A stretch of DNA of 64,000 nt from Microvelia longipes (taxonomy: Eukaryota > Arthropoda > Insecta > Hemiptera > Veliidae). Numbering within the stretch: position 1 is the first letter of the stretch; each line of letters opens with the position of its first letter. The notes below the pieces were generated by a model that saw only the letters and a program-made list of their open reading frames with translations, did not search any database and was not told the origin of the DNA. Below, in pieces: positions 47,550 through 59,629 of the stretch. Location of the stretch: assembly GCA_018340805.1 (NCBI GenBank), contig JACMZG010001913.1:32200435-32264434 (forward strand), written 5' to 3'. Made by a program: the position numbers and the translations under genes.

Positions 47550-48685
47550 TGAACGCAATACTTTTCCTTATACCGGTAGATGAGAAAAAGTAAAAACTCA
47601 TTTTAAAAATTCCACCAATAATTTTTGGCCTTACTCTGATAATACCCCTGATGTTAACATAATACTAATTCACTTTACTTATTAGATCCATTATCATTCT
47701 GTATTTAAATATAATATTAACAAAATGAAACCTTCATTAAAGATAAGCTAAGCAAAACAGAGGTATAATTGTAAAAGCACATTAAAAACAAAGAAGAAAT
47801 CATATACATCTATAAAATGAAGAAACAAGAAAAGAAGTAAAAAATAGAACGAAACACTAATGGATTGAATAATAGCGGCAGAGAGAGAGATATGGGAGAT
47901 CTCGGTCACGCTATCCGTATCTATCGTGTCCGTGTCCGTCCTATCTATCTAACTTATAATGCAAACATCATTAGTCTCTGAATCACATCTTAGAATCGCC
48001 TTTTAGTTCAAATAAAAGTTAAAAAGGATCGAGCTTTAGTGTTTTTAATCGATTTATAACAAACTATGTATACAGACCATAAAAGCTGTTGTATATGTTT
48101 ACGATATTTGTCTAATGACAATATTGTATTCAGTAAGGGAACCGTCGTAGACATGCCTCAAACAGTTAATGATAACCAGTTTTTGTTCTTGGGCTGATTT
48201 TAAGAACATCGCTTGAGATGAGTAATTTACTTTTACTGGATCATAAACATTTATGATGATTCAATTTGAGTCGTCTTAAGTTTAATATTAAACTAAGCTT
48301 GAGGTATCTTAAATTTAACTACAATGCCTTTAGCGAATTTTCATTATGTGGCGGATCGATTCTTATACATAAATACGATGACGAGCCTATGGATAAATGT
48401 CATGAGATGATTTCATCTAAAGTTTTTAGATGTTTTCAATGATACCGCCACCCCTTCTTGCTTAAAGAGAATGACCTAAAAAATCGACTTATACTTCATG
48501 TTTTACGCGAGAAAGTGCTTTTTACAGTTCGACTAATCAGAAGAGAAAGATTGTTTGCTGTACTGTAGGATATATTTTTCGATTTTCTAGATTGATTTGT
48601 CTTATTCCTTGACCAAAAGTCGTCTTATTTTCTGTCCTTAAACTATGTTCTGAGTACAACCGTAATCTTAAAGAAGTATTCAGTT
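47550..48685. other. AT-rich stretch, possible short element end
   Basis: AGCGAATTTTCATTATG at 48332-48348 equals the first 17 bases of the GNA-hairpin element and also follows a T run, but the similarity stops there. No gene supported. Confidence 0.4.
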
Positions 48686-48689
48686 TTCA

Positions 48690-49080
48690 ACTTTAACTCT
48701 GCTGACCAGCTCTTCCTTTGAATTTCTCTCTTCGTCAAGTGAGGTCAACTGAACCAGCTCTTCATCGACACCATTGCACACTGAAACTACTTCTTCTTAA
48801 TCATCTCAACCTTCTTTTCTCGACCCTTGGGCTAGCCTAACGTTCTTCTACTCTACAGGTAGCTGCTAGTTGGAGTGTGCTGTAAAGCTTTCCTGCCACA
48901 AGTGCTCCATTAGGAAAGTTAGAGCCGGGTGATTGTAGCCGTTCCTTTCGGTAAATCATCTCAGTCATAGGGATTGCTCCGGCAGTCTCTCCCACAGTCA
49001 AAACGGTCCTTTTTGAGACCACCATCGACTACATGCTTAATGCACACTACACAACATCTTTGGAGCCGTATCAACAGACG
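48690..49080 (-). pseudogene. Coding-like remnant of unknown origin
   Basis: On the minus strand 49025-48837 is open and reads SKRTVLTVGETAGAIP, then SPGSNFPNGALVAGKLY. Further on, about 48780-48675, another frame reads VVSVCNGVDEELVQLTSLDE. Both pieces look like real protein, with balanced composition and codon use unlike the AT-rich flanks, but are separated by stops. I do not recognise the family. A processed or transposon-derived pseudogene is the simplest reading. Confidence 0.3.
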
Positions 49081-52000
49081 TTTGGGCAGCTTCTTTAATT
49101 AAGGAAAATACAATTCCTGGCGGACTGAAAATGTAGAACCTGCACGACAATGTTTTTAAAACCTTTTCTGAATCATATTATAGAACATTTAGAAGAACGA
49201 AAACAGTAGCCACATTTCAGGTTCATCCATATTCAGCCATACCTCTTATTAGAGGTATTTGAACAAGTGGAAAAAATCCTTATGGACTAAACATAATTAC
49301 CATCTATAAACGCCAACGATTACAAACGACTAATAACCTCTTTATTTTATTAGTTGATTTATTTGACACTACACATAAAAGAGCGCCATATGTCTATTAA
49401 TTGTTTAAATTATTTTAACGCTATTCGCGTAGGAAGTAGAAGTACAGACTCTTACAGATAATTACTATTGTAAACGCGTATATAAAGTTAGTTTTATTGC
49501 TGCATTTTATTTCTTTTGAGCTTTGGTATTCTATAACGTTTAGATTTAATCGTTTTTAACCAATGATCTTCTTTAGATTACAGTGATTATAGAGAACCTA
49601 TTGAATATATTCTTTCCTTCTGTCATACCTCTATGAACTATAATTTCTAGAAGGGATATGAGTCACTAATTGAAAAAAAAATATATTAGTGGATTTCCAT
49701 AGGAAAATAAGAAAAATAAGCTTATGAGGTTGTGGTTATGGTGAAGGAAAAGGTTGAGGTTGAGAGTTGATTTCCCGCCACAAATAATTTTTAAACTTCC
49801 TATCCTTTATTATATGATTTTTATATAAACGGACTTCTTTCAATATGGAATATTATACTTAAGAGTTTATTTCTGTTAAAATGTATACAAGAACACACAA
49901 TCCAATTCAAATGCATAAAAGTTTGTCTTAAATATTGAACAAATTAATTAACTTGTTTTTATCAAATTTTCCAACTAGTTACAGCATTGTTTGGACAATG
50001 AAATCCTTATTATAACCCTTATCACCAGTCAATGCTGCCAACTTGAAGAACTCACTACAGCTGTCTATTGCTTTTACCTTTATTACGTATGTATGCATTA
50101 GATTATATTCAGAAAATGGTCAATTCTGAGAGGAGCCGGAAACAGTTATTGAGTCCAGAACTCCGAACCCATTGGAGTTTATTGTTCTATTGTCTTGCTC
50201 CCTCCTTTTAGTGTTTATAAATAAATCTCACTGTTGAGCAGTTTAATAAAAATATAAAGTAAATATGATTGGCTTTATTAGTTTTGGGTTTTCTTAAATA
50301 TTTATAATTGCTAACTCATAGCTCATATAACAAACAAATTAATGATCGGTTTCTGGTCGCATCTATTATTCTCTTACTATTAATCCAAATTTTCGCTTAC
50401 TGCTATTTGAACATTTAAGTTAAAATCTTTTCGGAAATCTGTTAGGACCGCGATTAGAAACGCCCTTGATCGAGGTTGGAAACATTGCGTTTCGCGGTCA
50501 ACACTGAATGATTTTGAACTTCTTGTTCGTAAAATTTTCCTTTTCTAAACAGCTATCTCATATTCCATTATTTTCTTCCTTTATTTAGCATCTCTGGAGT
50601 TTTAAGATTTGTTATCTTATAAAGAACTTCAAATGCAAAAGTAGCCAAACAACTTTTTTTTTTGTAAACTTTAAAGTATTTTATGATAGTGTTAGTGCTT
50701 TTAGCATGGGTATAATATGTAAATTAGTTTCATCTATAAAACCTTCTGCAGCTTTGCAATATCAACATAGCAACAACACATGTAAACCCATAAGTTAGGA
50801 ACTTTGCACTTGTACTAGTGCGAAGTACCCGACTTATCTGAAGCAAGTTTACAACTCTTGAAAATTAGTATTAGATATATAGAAAGTATAGATAGTATAG
50901 AAAATATTTAAATAATCGAATATATAATGCGCTTTTTTAATGGGAATCGATGTCTAGGATCAAAACTTCTATATGTTCTTCAAAAATAAGCTAACCAATT
51001 GATAACAAACTGTTACATCAAAGGAAGGTTTGGGTTTCCACCTTAAATTGCTTCTACGCACACAATGCTTAGCGTATTTTTGAAATTTCAAAAGAAAAAT
51101 TAACTAAAATCATTTGGCTCACGATTTCGAAGAACAAAATTTTATATGATTTCATTTAACTAAAATTCATGATTCTGGTACCAAAGATTTTGGAACCAAA
51201 ATTTTATCAAAAACATCTTTGTGAGGAATTTTTGAAACTTTTCTTAGTGCCACTTTGCTGTACGTCTGTCTTCGTCATTAGCATGTCTTAGGTTTTTGTC
51301 CCGCATAGTTATATTTAAAAGTATATATAAATAAGCTATAGATGTTCGCGTCTTTGAAAAACTATTATTTGTCTTCGTTCTTTTTTTACAATTTTAATAA
51401 TCTTCTAAACCTATTGTATTTAAGGGGAAAACGCAACACATTCCTCAAGTTTCTGTCTTTAAGAAGTTATGATTGTACAAAACTGAAATATAGTACAAAA
51501 AGTATTATTCTTGTTTTAAATTTACATAAAATATTAATGAAAAAGAAAGCAGCTCATTTGTTTAGTGACCGCACGCCTGCCGCAGTTGAATACAATGAGT
51601 GAATAAAGAAGACTAGACGCAAAAACCTTATTCAAATTCTCTAATGGAATAATAGAATTAATTCTATTGTTTTAGCACGCTCGCACTTTATTATCTGTCG
51701 AGAGCTTCAATGGCTCCTGCCAAAAAAAGTTTTAGGACGCTTTATATTCTTCCTGTGGTTATTATTGTTAAAATTGCATAAACGTTTACAAGAATGCCTT
51801 CTCTAGACTCACTACGTCTATAGTCTGTTTTCTATGACTGACCTGAATATGAACATAGTAGGAAATATAGAGGATGTTTTATGTAAAGTAGAAACATGGA
51901 AAACAATGTTCGGATTATGATGATTTAAATCGTGATAGTTTTTCTCATTCTTCTTTGTGTCGTTTTTTGCTATTATGTTTTTTTGCTATTAAGTATTATG

Positions 52001-52480
52001 GATTTTAAAACACATCCTTTTTAGATCAATGCCTCACGCAAATAATAGTCAAATAAATGAAACTTAACGTGATAAAAATAAATCTGAATATATTACTTGG
52101 CTTAAAAAACCAACATGTATTTTTTCGCACTGGACTGGGGACAGTGATCGTCCTCACCCTGGAAAGAAGATTAAATTGATTTAAATTGTATAGTTCTTGG
52201 TTTAGCCAAATATCCCAAATCTAAAGCTATATAAAGTACAGTAAAGACTCAATAGAGTCTTTACCGTGATTTAAATAGAGCTTTAGATTGTAAGGCAAAT
52301 ATACCTTTAGGTTTCGGATATAACTTTTTCGATATCAACTTCATTTTATTTGTAATTTAGAGGCTTCTATAAAAATAAAAAAATAATCATCTCTTTAGAA
52401 TTTAATTAAGAATACAATATCAGAAGAGGAACTCTAAATTTTTAAAATGGGGCCTCTGGTAAGAATTTACAAAAATACGA
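49081..52480. other. 3.4 kb AT-rich intron sequence, nothing recognised
   Basis: Short frames such as 51342-51602 (+) lack motifs. AAGCTTATGAGGTTGTGGTT at 49719 resembles a block of the GNA-hairpin element (GACGCTTATGAGGTTGT) but nothing else extends the match. Confidence 0.45.
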
Positions 52481-52483
52481 GCT

Positions 52484-53660
52484 TTGAAGATTGCAGCTGA
52501 GTAGATGCTGTGAAGATTGCAGCTGAGTAGATGCTGTGAAGATTGCAGCTGAGTAGATGCTGTGAAGATTGCAGCTGAGTAGATGCTGTGAAGATTGCAG
52601 CTGAGTATAAGAAGATTGCAGCTGAGTAATGCTGTGAAGATTGCTGAGTAGATGCTGTGAAGATTGCAGCTCAGTAGATGCTGTGAAGATTGCAGCTGAG
52701 TAGACGCTGAGAATATTGCAGCTGAGTATATCCTGTGAAGAGTAGAAAGTTGCTGCTGAGTAGATGCTGAGATTGCAGCTGAGTAGATGCTGTGATTGCA
52801 GCTGAGTAGATGCTGAAGATTGCAGCTGAGATGCTATGATGCAAGTGAAGATGCAGCTGACTAGATGCTTGAAGATTGCAGCTGAGTAGATCTGTGAAGA
52901 TTGCAGCTCAGTAGATGCTGTGAAGTTGCAGCTGAGTAGACGCTGAATATTGCAGCTGAGCTGTGAAGTTGCAGCTGAGTAGATGCTGTGAAGATTGCAG
53001 CTGAGTAGATGCTGAGAAGATTGCAGCTGAGTAGATGCTGTGAAGATTGCAGAGTAGATGCTGTGAAGATTGCAGCTGAGTAGATGCTATGAAGATTGCA
53101 GCTGAGTAGATGCTATGAAGATTGCAGCTGACTAGATGCTATGAAGATTGCAGCTGAGTAGATGAAGATTGCAGCTGAGAAAGATGCAGCTGAGTAATGC
53201 TGTGAAGATGCAGCTGAGTGATGCTGTGAAATGCAGCTGTGAAGATTGCAGCTGAGTAGACGCTGAGAATATTGCAGCTGAGCTGTGAAGATTGCGCTGA
53301 GTAGATGCTGTGCAGCATGCTGAGAAGATTGCAGCTGAGTAGATGCTGTGAATTGCAGCTGAGTAGATGCTGTGAAGATTGCAGCTGAGTAGATGCTATG
53401 AAGGTTGCAGCTGAGTAGATTCTATGAAGATTGCAGCTGACTAGATGCTCAGCTGATAGATGTGAAGATTGCAGCTGAGTAGAGTGAAGATTGCAGCTGA
53501 GAGAAGATGCAGCTGTGAAGATTGCAGCTGAGTAGATGCATTGCAGCTGAGTAGATGCTTGCATGCAGCTGTGAAGATTGCAGCTGAGTAGATGCTATGA
53601 AGATTGCACCTGAGTAAATGCTGTGAAGATTGCAGCTGAGTAGATTCTGAGAAGATTGCA
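52484..53660 (+). repeat. Minisatellite, 26 bp unit, about 45 copies
   Basis: Unit contains GAAGATTGCAGCTGAGTAGA followed by TGCTGT. Many copies are shortened irregularly. Every intact unit carries CAGCTG, an E-box. Open frames on the minus strand are repeats of Ser/Ala/Gln/Leu and are not genes. Confidence 0.95.
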
Positions 53661-54479
53661 TTGGACGGCTATTTTTGTCTTAATTTAAGTTTTCTTAATT
53701 TACCCCTTGTTTTAACTTTTAAGGAGTTAAAGACCATGAAGCCATAAACCATGAAATTTTTTTTTATATCATGTATCAAGATAACATGGGTATGTTTAGA
53801 TGGTGATGACAAATAGCTTCGATAAAACAGTCATTATTCTTTCATGTGCACTTGATAAAACCTAAATAGAATTTGGTTCTATAAAAACACAATTTTTATT
53901 TGAAAGTCTAACCCTTAATACTTCCTTATATGAACTTATTACATTGAAAAAATTATTAATTTTAATACTACAAAAAAATGTTTATACACAGAAGGAGCAC
54001 GCCAGGTCCGGTACGGACTGGGTTCGGGTACCGGTTTGTGAGCTTATAATTTCATATAAAGAGGTCCCACAGAAAGATTAAGTGTTTTAGTTAAATGGGG
54101 GTTAATAGAATTCAGTTTTATTAATTTGTTTCTCCAACTCGTGAGGTTGGAATGTGCTGTCCCGCACAATACATGTTCGGTTCCGTACCGATTTTTTGCG
54201 ATTGTTTAAATTTGAAGATTTATATTAAAACGTTTAATTTTAAGAAGAGCTTTTTATAATTTTAACTTTTATATAAATGTATTTTAAGCACAATTTTGAG
54301 CTTCTTCGCTTTATTATTTGTTTTGGAAATCGTAAAGGAGTTCCTCAAATTCTTAGAAAGCGATACGTTTATTTGGTGCATTTATAAGCTCTTTCAGCGC
54401 AATAAATACCATCAAACAGGTACTGTCTAGTCTGGGAATCGAACCCTATTTCTTTTGAGCAATCCAGACAAATTAAATC
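53661..54479. other. No recognised feature
   Basis: A GC-richer patch at 53995-54040 (GGTCCGGTACGGACTGG, GGGTACCGG) contains short palindromes; not assigned. Confidence 0.4.
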
Positions 54480-54545
54480 TCAAGTCGTATAATGAAAATT
54501 TCAAAGTAAATTCACCAGGCATGCGGACCTCCGAGCCAGAATTAT
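54480..54545 (+). mobile_element. Family F fold-back, right end only
   Basis: TTTCAAAGTAAATTCACCAG followed by GCATGCGGACCTCCGAGCC and AGAATTATTTTG matches the right end of the copy at 21636-22056. Confidence 0.55.
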
Positions 54546-56885
54546 TTTGTAATAACAAATAAAACTTCTAGTTTTCAAACTTTGAACTCTGGCTTGAACT
54601 TGTAACCCTCTAAGGACTAATAACCATAGAGTACTTTAAGTGCTTGTACCAACTCCGGAATGTTTTTTATCACCGTTTATTAAATTTGTCGTCCTTTAAG
54701 TAGTAGTTCAATATGGATACTCGTCTTAATAAGGTTGGTTTTTGAACAAAGTTTCTTTTAAAAACGTTTATCCGTACAAGCATTTTATAACAAAATTGAA
54801 ATTAAATAAGCGCTGAAGCTTAGTGCCGTTGCCAAAAAAAATTTGGTAGACCCTCTCCTTTCTATCGTTTATACATTTTTTTCGTTTTCAAAAATTGTAT
54901 TGTAGATTCCATGTCGGTCCGAAACCCGTATAAGAAATTCCTCTAAAAGGAAGCAACAAATATGGTACGATGTATCACTTTTTTGAGTACTATAATTTAT
55001 CCTCTTTGAACCATATGGTACCGAAATAACTTAAATTATAGAAACCTGGTTTTGGTAGTATTTTATAAGAACATATGAAAAAAAATGATTTTAGTAAGCT
55101 TAACTATAGTATATAAGCGATTAAAATTACGGATATTTTCTAATATAATTTGCGAAATAGTACCATTCTTTAATTGATTTTTTCCAGCTTTGGAAGTGGA
55201 AAAGTTCTCTATTCAAAAATTAAGTCTTTATGTAATTTTCAGATACTTTCAAATTTAAGGAATTCATACTAAAAGTGAGAGTATAATCGCCTTTAATTAA
55301 ACTAACTTTAATTCAATAAAAAATATTTTAAAAAATCATAGATGGCACTTCTTTCTAATTTTAATTCTACAAATTTTAAACCAAGTTAGGACTTGGTCTC
55401 AATATCGATGCAGTTTGGAAAATACTTTTAAAGTCATGTTTCTATTGGAATGCGTTATTTCTCTGCCTTGCGAATTGGAACCCAGGCTTTGTTTGTGTAG
55501 AGTTAAAAATTAAATAATCAATTGCAAAGGCGGCGACCTCGAAATAAATCATCAGGACATCGAACTTGCTACGCCTGTTCTTAAAATTGCATGGACCATC
55601 ACTTTGGTCGGTCTAGATTTGTATAACCAAAGGAACATATATGATTCACCTTATAAAAATCCGGAAGGACGCACTTCAAAGGAGATTTGCCCAGCGTATG
55701 AACCTTGGCGTCGAAATTCAAATTATATAACTTCTAAATGGCTGCAAATAGCAAAATATTCGTGATAACAATATTCGTTATCAATTTCAAAACAAATTTT
55801 TCGTGTCTTAGCGAATAATTTTCGCAGAAAAAGACCAATAATTTCGATTATGACATAAATGTTTCTTATACACGTAATTTTGGTAAAATCTCGGTGTGGT
55901 ATTCTTGGTTAACCAAGTTTGTGTTAATTAACACAAACTTTTTCCTAAATACGGTAGTAAGGAAAAATTATAAAAATCTCTGAAATCAACTACATATAAG
56001 TATAAAATTTAACTATAAAACTAATAACAAGAAAATTCGTTTATAATTAAAATTTAAGAATAAAATAATAAATAAATGTGCGAAAAATCTTATTAATGTA
56101 AAATAAATAATTGTAAAATACTAAATATAATAAAATAACATAAACTAATATATTAACTAAATTACTTTACAGAAATAGTTAAGAATTAAATATTTTATTA
56201 CATAAAAAGTTGTTGACATTTACATACGATTGTAATAAATAAAAGTGTTGTATGTAGAGCTTTGTAATAAATAAATATACAAGTTTACTAATGAATAAGT
56301 AAGAATAAAGAAAGGTAGTCAATGAAACTTCGCATGGTTTGTGACACAGTAATTTACTTATTTATTTTATTTATTATTTTTACTTATTTACAATACAATT
56401 ATTTTTTATGCTTCCATCCATGATACATAATAAATGGATACTTAGCAATTTCGTAATAAGCTTATCATAAATCAATCCATAATAATACAATATATACTGC
56501 AAGTTTCATCCAAATTAATCTTTATTCTAGGTGAATTTTGAAATTTTTTGATTAATTATTATATATTACTGACCTTCCTGCGAAGGTAACTTTTCCGGTG
56601 AAACCCCCATGTTTTATTTTTTATTTTCTAGAAATAAAATCCCGGTTCTTCCCGGCATATTCCGGTATTTCCTAGAAGTCACGACCTTCGGCTGTGTAAA
56701 CCCGAAAATAAGCATTAATTATAATTAATTATATAGGTTTGATGATTATTAATTTCTACTCAACAAACTTTTAGAATTCACTGGCGTAATCTAGAAACCA
56801 ATCAATTTTGTTAATTTATTATTATACGTATCTTATAAAGCTGATAAAAGAAACAACATTTAAAAAGTTTGTCTTTAATATTGAA
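54546..56885. other. 2.3 kb AT-rich intron sequence, nothing recognised
   Basis: No exon, RNA gene or repeat boundary that I can support. Confidence 0.45.
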
Positions 56886-56889
56886 ATAT

Positions 56890-57805
56890 ATAGGGTGGTC
56901 TAATTTCAAATGCATCACCTACATTAACTCAACTTCGTATGGAGCTATCTGCCCTCACTTAAAAATGGTATCTGCCCTCACTAAGTTGACCACTGCGAGT
57001 TCAAACACCTAATTATTTATTTGGTGATCGTCTGGCATGTTATCTGATTACCAAATTGTGTTTTTATTTGGTAACCTTATAAAGTGGAATTGGAGGATAC
57101 CATTATATTATTATAATTATTTCAGAATCTGTTTCATACCCCGAACAATTTGAGACTGCCCTCACTAAGTTGACCACTGCAAGTTCAAACACCTAATTAT
57201 TTGTTTGGTGATCGTCTGGCATGTTATCTCATTACCAAATTGTGTTTTTATTTGGTAACTTTAAAAAGTCGAATTGGAGGATACCATTATATTATTATAA
57301 TTATTTCAGAATCTGTGGCATTCCCCGAACAATTTGAGACCAATATAATATAATTCCGGTAATTTTTTCTCAAGCTATCGTTTTGATATACAAATGGACT
57401 ATTAACCATTTATGATCAAAAATAAGCTTTATACCAACATTCATCACTTTCAATACATTGAATAAGAAAAATAAAGGTATGAAAAAAATTACCGGAATAT
57501 AGCAATATCGGTGGCAAATTGTCCATTAAATATGACACAGTTTCAGAAATTATTTTTAACCTTTTTAAGTTACCGCAGAAAACCCCATTTTGGCAATCAG
57601 ATTACCATGTATGCCAGACGATTACTAAAAAAATATTTGTTATATAATTAGGAGTTATTTAAATTTCCAGTGGTCGACTTAGTGGGGGTAGATAGCAATT
57701 TTGTCGCTATGGCTACGTACTAAGTAATCAGGCTAATGTACTTGCAATGTACGACCCTTATGTATACATCAGGGTGATACATTTCAAATATTTATTATAT
57801 AATAT
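56890..57805. mobile_element. MITE-like fold-back element, family M (fullest copy)
   Basis: Left half: TAGGGTGGTCTAATTTCAAA, CTTCGTATGGAGCTATCTGC, CTAAGTTGACCACTGC and TGGTGATCGTCTGGCATG. The right half (57480-57800) carries the inverse: ACCGGAATATAGCAATATCG, TATGCCAGACGATTACT, CCAGTGGTCGACTTAGTGGG and CATCAGGGTGATACATTTCA. A 184-bp segment of the left half is directly duplicated (56973-57156 and 57157-57340). No coding capacity. Confidence 0.75.
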
Positions 57806-58165
57806 ATATTAATAATAATAAATATAATTTTAATAATATTAAAAATATTTTAAATTTAATAATATTTATTATAATAAAAGCACCTGATTTCCTTTTATGC
57901 TCATAAGCTTAGTAACTTCTGTGTCTAAACAAATTCAAATTTAATTTTTATTTGTTTATTTTATAAAAATTGTAATGTTTAAATTTATCACCATGTTGTA
58001 AGGAATACAACAAGTAGAAACATCATTACAAATATTCAGAAAAATCTCAAACGAGTGATTTCACAGAAAATTTAAATTCACACCACGTCCTTGAATTTTT
58101 ATTTTTATGTAGCATGTTGTTTTGAAATGTGTAACAGGATATTAAATTTTCTTTTATAAAAAAAT
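57806..58165. other. No recognised feature
   Basis: AT-rich, ATT-repeat rich at the start. Confidence 0.4.
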
Positions 58166-58167
58166 AA

Positions 58168-58630
58168 TTTAATTAGGAAATGAAATTAACGTGACGTTTT
58201 GAAAAACAAATAACTCAGTCCTTGTTAAGAGCTGAAAGGAAAGCAACAACACACTGATGTACAGTTTTAATTTAAAGAATTATTTTTTATTAATGAAAGG
58301 CAACATTGCAGTGACTTTTGTTCGAAATTACATAAGAAAATTATACTTGTAAGGTTTTTTTATTTGCAAATGTTGCATTAATTTTATTGGTAAAATTAAA
58401 AAAAAAACTGTTTATTTACAATTTGGAATGGAGCTGTTTATTTACAATTTTCAAAGAAAGCTGTATGTTTACGATTGGAATGGAAAATTTTCAAAGAAAA
58501 TCTGAATGTTTACGATTGAAATGGGGAATTTTCAAAGAAAATCTGTATGTTTACGATTGGAATGGGGAATTTTCAAGGAATATCTGTTTGTTTACATTTT
58601 TTTTTAGACTTAATTATGACTAATTATGAC
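58168..58630 (+). repeat. Duplicated segment, copy 1 (unoccupied target site)
   Basis: 58168-58351 is nearly identical to 58635-58821 (offset 467 bp). It runs uninterrupted across CTTGTAAGGTTTTTTTATTT into GCAAATGTTGCATTAATTTT and then a 41-bp minisatellite. The second duplicate is split at the T run by the 1.9 kb element 58829-60747. Confidence 0.88.
58410..58605 (+). repeat. Minisatellite, 41 bp unit, about 5 copies
   Basis: Unit contains CTGTATGTTTACGATTGGAA followed by TGGGGAATTTTCAAAGAAA. The same array is repeated at 60800-61025 in the second duplicate. Confidence 0.9.
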
Positions 58631-58634
58631 TAGA

Positions 58635-58828
58635 TTTAATTAGGAAATGAAATTAACGTGATGTTTTGAAAAACAAATAACTATGCAGTCCTTGTTTAGA
58701 GCTGAAAGGAAAGCAATAACACACTGAAGTACCGTTTTAATTTAAAGAATTATTTTTTATTAATGAAAGGCAACATTGCAGTGACTTTTGTTCGAAATTA
58801 CATAAGAAAATTATACTTGTATGGTTTT
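58635..58828 (+). repeat. Duplicated segment, copy 2, left part (occupied target site)
   Basis: Matches 58168-58351, then GTATGGTTTT, where element copy B begins (AGCG). Confidence 0.88.
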
Positions 58829-58956
58829 AGCGAATTTTCATTATGAAAATGACGCTTATGAGGTTGTTCGGATGACGGAAGTTGAGGGGGGGAGTGAGTG
58901 GAATCGGTTCCTATTGGCTTCCTGATAACAAAAATATATGCCCGAAAAAGTTTATA

Positions 58957-59005
<49 letters not shown>

Positions 59006-59134
59006 GTATGTAAGAGTTTCTACCCTTTCGTATGGCGAACGATAACTCTCGAAGGCGTTGTCAAATTGAAACGAAACTTTGCAAATCGCGAGATGTTGTG
59101 GAGGTTACGAGGCCTATTGTTTATAAAAACATTA

Positions 59135-59163
59135 TGACGTCATCAATCAAAGTTATGACGTCA
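59135..59163 (+). promoter_or_regulatory. Twin TGACGTCA (CRE-like) sites
   Basis: Two perfect 8-bp palindromes TGACGTCA at 59135-59142 and 59156-59163, 21 bp apart (two helical turns). Copy A keeps both (18180-18187 and 18201-18208) at the same spacing. TGACGTCA is the known binding site of CREB/ATF-type bZIP factors. Position upstream of the TATA box suggests an internal promoter. Confidence 0.6.
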
Positions 59164-59389
59164 TGAAAAAAAATTTTTTTTGAAACTTGAAATGGCTTTA
59201 AAACAAGGTATTTCGTGTTTAGGTAGACGGCTAGCTGAATCGATTAAGACCAATTTCAGCTCAATCGAACCATCACAAATGGCGCAAACAGTATACATAT
59301 ATATATAATGTTGTATATATGTATACGTCTAGGTCAAAGACTTGTACGATATCTGTTAGGTTTAGTAGTGTTAGAGGGTGGGGATATAG

Positions 59390-59397
59390 TATAAAAG
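59390..59397 (+). promoter_or_regulatory. TATA box upstream of the small ORF
   Basis: TATAAAAG lies about 62 bp before the ATG at 59459 and about 230 bp after the twin TGACGTCA sites. Conserved in copy A (minus strand, near 17950), absent from copy C. Confidence 0.5.
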
Positions 59398-59458
59398 ATG
59401 GACCTCTACCTCTTGCTCCATCCTGGTAAGCCTGCTGTCCCAGAGAGACAGGACAAAA

Positions 59459-59629
59459 ATGGCTTCCATTAAACCACGCCGAGCAAAGCAGGCCCGTAAA
59501 GCGGAAGAACCTCGAAGTAGTCTTTATATGGTCGAAGTCATTCTAAAACGATTGCGACCGGTTTCAGCTCAATCAGACAATCCTAAGATAGATGGTTCAC
59601 TCCCGAGTGTAGTAGGAACACTCAATTGA
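59459..59629 (+). CDS. Small basic ORF of the element (copy B), extended by an insertion
   Basis: Starts MASIKPRRAKQARKAEEP and passes through SSL, VILK and SAQSDNPK. The original stop would be the TGA directly after AAG, as the uninserted sequence reads CCTAAGTGACGG. The 768-bp insertion at that very point removes the stop and adds 13 codons (to 59629). Copy C encodes a 42-residue relative that ends at the same place without gaps. The context AAAAATGG is favourable for starting translation. It resembles no family I know; a basic DNA- or RNA-binding peptide is only a guess. Confidence 0.4.
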   Translation: MASIKPRRAKQARKAEEPRSSLYMVEVILKRLRPVSAQSDNPKIDGSLPSVVGTLN

